This document shows, in pieces, positions 59,195 to 64,000 of a stretch of DNA of 64,000 bases. The stretch spans positions 62,001 through 126,000 of the forward strand of contig NZ_JMIW01000003.1 in NCBI RefSeq assembly GCF_000715015.1, given 5' to 3'. This stretch comes from Erythrobacter longus (GTDB taxonomy: Bacteria > Pseudomonadota > Alphaproteobacteria > Sphingomonadales > Sphingomonadaceae). The notes below the pieces were generated by a model that saw only the letters and a program-made list of their open reading frames with translations, searched no databases and was not told the origin of the DNA. Each line of letters starts with the position of its first letter. The stretch's first letter is position 1. A program made the translations under genes and the position numbers.

Positions 59195-60664
59195 TTATTC
59201 CAGGCCTAATGCCTTCAAATCCATCGTTGCCGCATTGTAGCTGGCCTCTGCCATTTTGCCGTTGAGGTTTGCGCGGATCTTGCGGATTTGCGCGGTCGCA
59301 GCGCTTTCTTCGCGCAGGTTCACAAGAAAGAAGTCGCCGGCGCCAAGGCGAAAGCGTTTGCGTTCTGCCGTCACCATTGCGTTGGCCTGCTCCACCTCGT
59401 TTTCGGCTAAGTTCGCAAGTCGCAGGGAAGCGTTCAAAGTGGTCAGGATGTTATCAAGCTCGACCGAAATCTGATCGGCAATCCTCCGTTCGCGCATCTC
59501 AATCTCGCGCAATTCAGCCTCTGCGCGCCTGAGCCGACCCTGCGCCGTGCGCCGTTGAAGCGGCACGCTGAAGGTTACGCCCACCACTGTATCGGTTGAG
59601 TCAAATGTCGGACCGCCATCGCCAATCGCGCCAAAATCACGCGACAATTCAGCTTTCAGTTCCAGCTGCGGCTGCAGATCGTTCTCTCGCAACGCGACTT
59701 TGTTCTGCGCCCGCTCCAAAGCGATTCTGAAGTTTTGGAGTTCAGGACGGTTCGCCAGAAGATCGCTGCGCTGCGCGGTTAAAAGCGCCTGCATATCGGG
59801 CAGGCGATCCAGAATTTCGCTTGCAGGAAGCTGTGCGCGGGTGGGAACGATGAGGTTCCCGTTATTGTCACGCAGATAAAAGCTCAAACTTGTGGCCGCT
59901 GTTTGAAAGTTGCGCTGCGCTTCGGTCAGCAAGGTGCGTCTGCGAATGACGTTTTGTTCGTTCTCTGTGAGAGCAATGCGCGGCGTTGCGCCTTCGCGAA
60001 CCTGGCGCGCCAGTCCAATGGCGCGCGCCTCGGCGATCTCGAGAAGCTCCTCATAAACGGCGATTTCCTGGCCCAATGCGACCCAGCGCCAATACGCCGA
60101 AAGCGCCTCGTGCTGCACTTTGAGCTGCACCAGAAGCACATCGAGACGCGCCTGATCGCGTGCCAGCTGCGTGTCCCTCACATTAAACCGGCGTTCGTCG
60201 ATCCGGCGGTCGCGCAGCAGCGACAAAAGGCCGCCGATCTTGAATTCGCCCGCCTGATTGGTGTTGAAAATATTCTCATAAATCGGAAAAGTGCCGTCCG
60301 AGAGGCGGTAACTCCCAAAGACTTCAGCGCCCATGGCTGCAATCGGTTGGCGCGCGCCAACTTCTGCATAGCCGCCCGAAAATGTACCTGTGACACGGTC
60401 GTAGGCCTCGCCTTCAAGAATAAGGTCAAAAGCGCCATCTGCTGCCAATTGGTCAGAACGCGCTGCCGCCTCGCGCTCGAAGCTTTCAAGGATGCTGGGA
60501 AAAGTCAGAGCCGAACTGCGAAGAACGCTTTCAGGCAAAAGCGGACCCGTGCTCAACTGTTCTTCAAGCGGTACGCCGACGCTTTCGATATTCTGCGCGG
60601 ACAATGGCTGACCAATGACGAGCATTGCCGTCAGGCCTGCGCAGAGGCGTGAAAAAGGCCGCAT
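59195..60664 (-). CDS. TolC-family outer-membrane export channel
   Basis: A 489-residue protein with signal peptide ending SAQ. It has the helix-rich duplicated structure of outer-membrane efflux proteins: long Ala/Arg/Glu/Gln stretches near 130-260 and 330-480, with EVGARQPIAAMG and VTFSVPLQRRTAQGRLRRAEAELREIE. It is the last gene of the export operon, 2 bp after the HlyD-like gene. It would form the outer-membrane tunnel for whatever the ABC/HlyD pair exports. Confidence 0.88.
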   Translation of the reverse strand: MRPFSRLCAGLTAMLVIGQPLSAQNIESVGVPLEEQLSTGPLLPESVLRSSALTFPSILESFEREAAARSDQLAADGAFDLILEGEAYDRVTGTFSGGYAEVGARQPIAAMGAEVFGSYRLSDGTFPIYENIFNTNQAGEFKIGGLLSLLRDRRIDERRFNVRDTQLARDQARLDVLLVQLKVQHEALSAYWRWVALGQEIAVYEELLEIAEARAIGLARQVREGATPRIALTENEQNVIRRRTLLTEAQRNFQTAATSLSFYLRDNNGNLIVPTRAQLPASEILDRLPDMQALLTAQRSDLLANRPELQNFRIALERAQNKVALRENDLQPQLELKAELSRDFGAIGDGGPTFDSTDTVVGVTFSVPLQRRTAQGRLRRAEAELREIEMRERRIADQISVELDNILTTLNASLRLANLAENEVEQANAMVTAERKRFRLGAGDFFLVNLREESAATAQIRKIRANLNGKMAEASYNAATMDLKALGLE

Positions 60665-60666
60665 CC

Positions 60667-61740
60667 TTACGCACCTGTTCCATTGGCGCTGATTAGGCTG
60701 GCAGAGGATTGGCCAGAAGTAGTAGCCGATGAAGGCAGTTCAGGCGGGAAGTTGTTCAACTGACGCCAGATTTCAAAGCCAACAGGCACGGTTTCGAGCA
60801 AAATCCATGCGCGCACAAGCGTGCCAAACCGGGCATAGCGTTCCTCCGGCCATTTTTGCTCAGCTTTAGGATCTTCTGCAATCAGAACGCGGAAGCGGCC
60901 ATCGGGCTGTGCAACCTGATCCACCGATGCAACGATACCGGGGAATGTGCCGATCGCGACCGACGGCCAGCCGCTGAACTGTACGGCAGGCCAGCCTTCA
61001 AATTCGATCCGTGCTTCTTCGCCTGATTGGATCAAAGAGACATCGCGGCCATCAACGAACACCTCGACCACACGCGTTTGCGCTTCGGGGACGAAGGTCG
61101 CGAGGACTTGCCCCGCGCGAACGAAGGTCGCGGCATCGCCGGCATTTATGCTTTGAATAAAACCATCGCGCGGCGCGGTCACAAGCTGTTCGGATTGGCG
61201 CGCAAGGTTGGTTTCTGATCGCGCCAGAGACCCTTGAGCCTCTGCTACGCGCCCGCGCATTTCCTCTACCCGGATCTGCGCCTGCTCATAATCACGCCTT
61301 GCAGTCAGCCCTGCTTCAAATAGCTCTCTCATCCGGCGAAGATCAATCTGCGCAGTGGCCAGCGCGTTTTTCGCGCTTTGCAGTTGCACCTCGACCTGCG
61401 CGCGCTCTGCTTCCAGTCGATCAACCAGATTGCGATCGATATCCGCAATCCGCACAATTGGATCGCCGCGTTTCACCCGGTCGCCATCCTCGACGAACCA
61501 TTCGTCAATGCGCCCTTCGACCAGCGCGTTCAATTCTTGCTGGCGTTCATTGGGGTTCAACGTTGTGACAACCCCGCGTCCTGCCGTGGTCTGCACCCAT
61601 GGCACATAGATCAAGAACAAGACTGTAATCACGATGCCAATCAGCAAGGTAATAAGGACCGCGCGAAAGACCCGTGGACGGCGCACGGTATCAAGGGCGG
61701 TGAATTTGGAGCGATCTCTTTCAAGGTGCGCTAACATCAT
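60667..61740 (-). CDS. HlyD-family membrane fusion protein
   Basis: A 357-residue adaptor protein with a cytoplasmic N-terminus and one membrane helix (about 27-50). Biotinyl-lipoyl-like halves (GRIDEWFVEDGDRVKRGDPIVRI; VTAPRDGFIQSINAGDAATFVRAG) flank a coiled coil of about 80 residues. It should connect the ABC protein encoded just upstream (ATGA overlap) with the TolC-like channel downstream. Confidence 0.88.
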   Translation of the reverse strand: MMLAHLERDRSKFTALDTVRRPRVFRAVLITLLIGIVITVLFLIYVPWVQTTAGRGVVTTLNPNERQQELNALVEGRIDEWFVEDGDRVKRGDPIVRIADIDRNLVDRLEAERAQVEVQLQSAKNALATAQIDLRRMRELFEAGLTARRDYEQAQIRVEEMRGRVAEAQGSLARSETNLARQSEQLVTAPRDGFIQSINAGDAATFVRAGQVLATFVPEAQTRVVEVFVDGRDVSLIQSGEEARIEFEGWPAVQFSGWPSVAIGTFPGIVASVDQVAQPDGRFRVLIAEDPKAEQKWPEERYARFGTLVRAWILLETVPVGFEIWRQLNNFPPELPSSATTSGQSSASLISANGTGA

Positions 61741-63509
61741 GCGTCTCCTGCCGCCGAGGCACTTGGCGCTGGAAATAGTCGCTCTGGTGAATTGGCCTTG
61801 ATCGATTTTTCATTTTGGGCGGCAAGAAAATCGCCAAAGTCGTCAAACTTGCGCTGTTTATCCGCCTCCAAATAGAGGAAGCGATCAAACCCAAGATCAG
61901 TGCGCCTGCCTGAAAAATAGATAACGGTCGAATAGGATTGAGAGCGAAGATCGCGAATGGCGCGCGCCAGATTGTCTTCGTCCAAAAGGTCAAACAGTTG
62001 GCTCAATACCAGAATACGCGGCCGTTCCAGAAGCGCATTGGCAAGCTTCAATTGTTGCAATTCCACCGCAGACAGCGGCCAACCGGTATAAGCCACGGGC
62101 GTGTCGAGGCCCTGATCAAGGCTTGAGACAATATCGATTAAGCCTACGGTCTCAAGTGCGCCCATCATCCGCTTGCTCGCCGTATCCTTGCACGACAGCG
62201 CCAGATATTCACGGATCGTCATGCCGACAAAGCTTGGCCGGTCAAGAACGTGAACGTCCTTGCGCAAATTGTAAGCTGAGATGTCATTTACATCCACACC
62301 GCCAACGGTGATGAACCCGTGCGATGACCGCTTGTGAAGCTTGAGGAAGTTCGTGAAAAGGCGCTGTACCCCGTGGTTGCTCGCCTTTGCCATGATCAAT
62401 TCACCAGTGGGTATTTCAAGGTCAAACTCGACATCTTCGCCTCTTGCGGTCCCGGTGACACCTTTGAAAACGATGGAGTGGTCAGTGCCGGTCAGTTCGG
62501 ATGCGCTCATCGGGGGTTCTTGTTCGACCTCGTAGAACAGAGAGATTTCCTCCACCGCGGCGCAAAGATCGTAGAAATAGGTGAGGTAAGTGCCAAGCTG
62601 AGCGACGCCGAAGAAGGCGACCGAAAGGACCAGTTCGGCTGCCACCAATTGGCCAAGGGTAAGCTGGCCCTGAATGACAAGCCATCCGCCAAGACCAAGC
62701 AGGGCAGCGCTTGCCAATGCATAAAGCAGGAGGAACGAGAGTGTTTGCGAGAAATGCTGCCGAAAATGGCGGCGATGCGCGTTGAGATATTCGTGAGTGT
62801 ATTGGTCTGTACGCGCGATCGCATCGTCAATGCGGCGCTGTGATTTAAAGAACCCGTTGGACCCACCGATCGTCTCTAACCAATTGGCGGTCTCATGTTT
62901 TGCATGAGACAGATCGATCCCGGTGCGGATCGCGCGCGCGCCCCAGATCAGCCAGATCACCCAGATGAGCGCTGACATGACCAGAGTGAACACGAGGAAA
63001 AGCGGGTGGTATAGCGAGACCAGCACAAATCCGACCGCGACCTGCAAGACAACGGAAAACCCTCCGATAAACAGAACGGGAATGGCTTTTTGCACGATAA
63101 TAACGTCGAAATAGCGGTTGAAGAGCGCAGAAGACTTGCGATCTGAAAAGAACGGGTCTTGCGCATAGACGGACAAAAGCGCGATTTCTTGCACCATGCG
63201 GGCGTAAAAATGCCGTTGAAACAGCTCCATCAAGTGGATGCGCAAAGCATAAAGCAGACCGAACAATATAAGCAGGCCAAACAGTGTCATCGACAAGATC
63301 ACCAGTGGCGCAGCCAAAGCGGTGTTTGCAACGGTATTGACCAGAAACTGAACCGAGATCGGCGTTGCAAGCGAGAGCAAGCTGACACCGATACCGTACA
63401 CGATCGCCAGCCCATAGAAGCTGCGCTCAGGCTTCATTATGGCCAGAAATATCCGGAAAAACTGGACCAGAGAAATCTGGGTGCCTTTAGTGGGAGCCTC
63501 TAGAGCCAT
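61737..63509 (-). CDS. ABC exporter protein with degenerate nucleotide-binding domain
   Basis: A 590-residue fusion of a six-helix exporter membrane domain (residues 1-330) and an ABC ATPase-like domain. Key ATPase residues are changed. The P-loop position reads MAKASNHGVQRL (373-384) without Gly-Lys-Ser/Thr, the signature L-S-G-G-Q is LSAVE (479-483), and Walker B reads RILVLSQLFDLLD, with Ser503-Gln504 where Asp-Glu belong. The fold seems intact and the reading frame is full length, so this is a conserved non-ATPase rather than decay. It may be a regulatory half of a heterodimer. The ATG 63509 has AAAGGA upstream. Confidence 0.85.
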   Translation of the reverse strand: MALEAPTKGTQISLVQFFRIFLAIMKPERSFYGLAIVYGIGVSLLSLATPISVQFLVNTVANTALAAPLVILSMTLFGLLILFGLLYALRIHLMELFQRHFYARMVQEIALLSVYAQDPFFSDRKSSALFNRYFDVIIVQKAIPVLFIGGFSVVLQVAVGFVLVSLYHPLFLVFTLVMSALIWVIWLIWGARAIRTGIDLSHAKHETANWLETIGGSNGFFKSQRRIDDAIARTDQYTHEYLNAHRRHFRQHFSQTLSFLLLYALASAALLGLGGWLVIQGQLTLGQLVAAELVLSVAFFGVAQLGTYLTYFYDLCAAVEEISLFYEVEQEPPMSASELTGTDHSIVFKGVTGTARGEDVEFDLEIPTGELIMAKASNHGVQRLFTNFLKLHKRSSHGFITVGGVDVNDISAYNLRKDVHVLDRPSFVGMTIREYLALSCKDTASKRMMGALETVGLIDIVSSLDQGLDTPVAYTGWPLSAVELQQLKLANALLERPRILVLSQLFDLLDEDNLARAIRDLRSQSYSTVIYFSGRRTDLGFDRFLYLEADKQRKFDDFGDFLAAQNEKSIKANSPERLFPAPSASAAGDA

Positions 63510-63589
63510 TACCGTCCTTTAATTCCATTTTCGATGGTCAAACCGGGACCCCTTCCAGCATGATCATGGAATGTGCTTTATCGCACTGT

Positions 63590-63659
63590 TTAAACGCATA
63601 GATGGGGGTAAGGGTTCCTGCAACTTAAACGCATAGATGGTGGTAAGGGTTCCTGCAAC
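63590..63659 (+). repeat. 35-bp tandem direct repeat, two copies
   Basis: Copy 1 is 63590-63624 and copy 2 is 63625-63659, identical except one base (GGGGG versus GGTGG). Each copy begins TTAAACGCATAGATGG and ends GGGTTCCTGCAAC. It sits in the divergent region between the export operon and the oxidoreductase gene, about 100 bp before the latter. It could be a doubled operator or a recent slippage duplication. Confidence 0.92.
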
Positions 63660-63758
63660 AAGTGGGGCATTGCCTTGGAACATTGTATGGGCTCTGCGGA
63701 ATAGGCCATATGACGGATGTCATAACCATCCGGGCACTTTGATTGGACAGACAAGTTG

Positions 63759-64000
63759 ATGGAGCAACATGCGCAGCACATGATGCTTGTAGGCGGTGGG
63801 CATGCTCATGTTGCGGTGCTTGCGGATTGGATTGCCAATGGCTTGCCTGCTGCGCGCGCCACGCTGCTAACCCCGCACCGCCATTTGCGGTATTCGGGCG
63901 TGGTGCCAGGCTGGATTGCCGGACAATATCAGCGCGAAGACGGGCTTGTCGATCTGGCGGCATTGGCAAAGCGTGCGGGGGTTCAGTTTTTACTGGGGCG
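63759..64000 (+). CDS. FAD/NAD-linked oxidoreductase (5' part; runs off the right edge)
   Basis: The first 80 codons of a pyridine-nucleotide-disulfide-type oxidoreductase. After the start, MMLVGGGHAHVAVL supplies the dinucleotide-binding GxGxxH pattern, and HRHLRYSGVVPGWIAGQY follows. This layout resembles the NDH-2-like oxidoreductase domain found fused to, or next to, selenide water dikinase (SelD). Whether a SelD domain follows cannot be seen. The ATG at 63759 gives the family's N-terminus. Confidence 0.75.
   Translation, partial: MEQHAQHMMLVGGGHAHVAVLADWIANGLPAARATLLTPHRHLRYSGVVPGWIAGQYQREDGLVDLAALAKRAGVQFLLG

Noticed and set aside
61737..63509. Calling the ABC gene a pseudogene
   Set aside because: The frame is full length, has a good ribosome-binding site, and is translationally coupled to HlyD; only catalytic residues differ, which suggests selection for a non-ATPase role.
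63590..63659. CRISPR array
   Set aside because: Two directly adjoining 35-bp copies without spacers and no cas genes; it is a simple tandem duplication.

Overview
The window looks like a chromosomal segment of an aerobic alphaproteobacterium of the order Sphingomonadales, probably close to Erythrobacter. The clues are moderately high GC judged by eye, dense operons with ATGA or GTGA stop-start overlaps and frequent GTG and TTG starts, a large TonB-dependent receptor next to a TPR-sulfotransferase, a DUF6702-type protein and a split DUF1254/DUF1214 pair. Taxonomy is inferred from gene content only.

Layout. 1-2751 (minus) is a valine-degradation operon: isobutyryl-CoA dehydrogenase, a small membrane protein, a VOC protein and 3-hydroxyisobutyryl-CoA hydrolase, which runs off the left edge. 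2883-4354 holds a small conserved protein and a kelch protein. 4345-7377 (minus) is mmsA-ridA-DUF1214-DUF1254, also linked to valine. 7562-9010 is a soluble globin-coupled chemoreceptor. 9455-11078 is a periplasmic rhodanese plus a YeeE/YedE sulfur transporter. 11189-11603 is tRNA-Gly(CCC) followed by what looks like the fossil of an integrative element: an integrase N-terminus, arm-site-like repeats and an 11-bp duplicated att core. It runs directly into argE (11600-12766). 12936-15916 is an M1 peptidase with a small secreted partner.

15917-24059 is a salvage cluster: purine nucleoside phosphorylase, methylthioadenosine/SAH-type deaminase, MtnA, a split transketolase, a RuBisCO-like protein, a CNT nucleoside permease and a convergent hypoxanthine phosphoribosyltransferase. 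Read together these suggest MTA -> methylthioinosine -> hypoxanthine + methylthioribose-1-P -> methylthioribulose-1-P -> an RLP product -> a transketolase-type cleavage. The last step is not part of the well-characterised methionine salvage routes.

24262-26624 is a pair of acyl-CoA dehydrogenases closed by a terminator. 26953-44101 is the most unusual region, a multiheme electron-transfer locus. On the plus strand it has a pentaheme cytochrome, a lipoprotein with two HbpS/GlcG-like domains, an outer-membrane beta-barrel and a 1504-residue decaheme protein with a C-terminal beta-propeller. On the minus strand it has an FAD/two-cNMP-domain/four-[4Fe-4S] fusion, a b-type cytochrome-like membrane protein, an FHA-TM-decaheme fusion and a metallophosphoesterase. 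A CcmI-like cytochrome-maturation protein is divergent. Together they could form a cytoplasm-to-outer-membrane electron conduit with 25 c-haem motifs, under cyclic-nucleotide and possibly phospho-signal control.

44207-48922 holds an S41/PDZ-like secreted protein, NADP-type glutamate dehydrogenase and a BCCT transporter. 49297-53995 holds the TonB-dependent receptor and TPR-sulfotransferase. 54000-59194 holds CsaA and a complete molybdenum hydroxylase module (2Fe-2S subunit, Mo subunit, cytochrome c lipoprotein, XdhC, MocA). 59195-63509 (minus) is a tripartite type I export operon whose ABC protein has a degenerate nucleotide-binding domain. 63759 to the right edge begins an FAD/NAD-linked oxidoreductase. 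All functions are read from sequence motifs and family knowledge; no searches were run.
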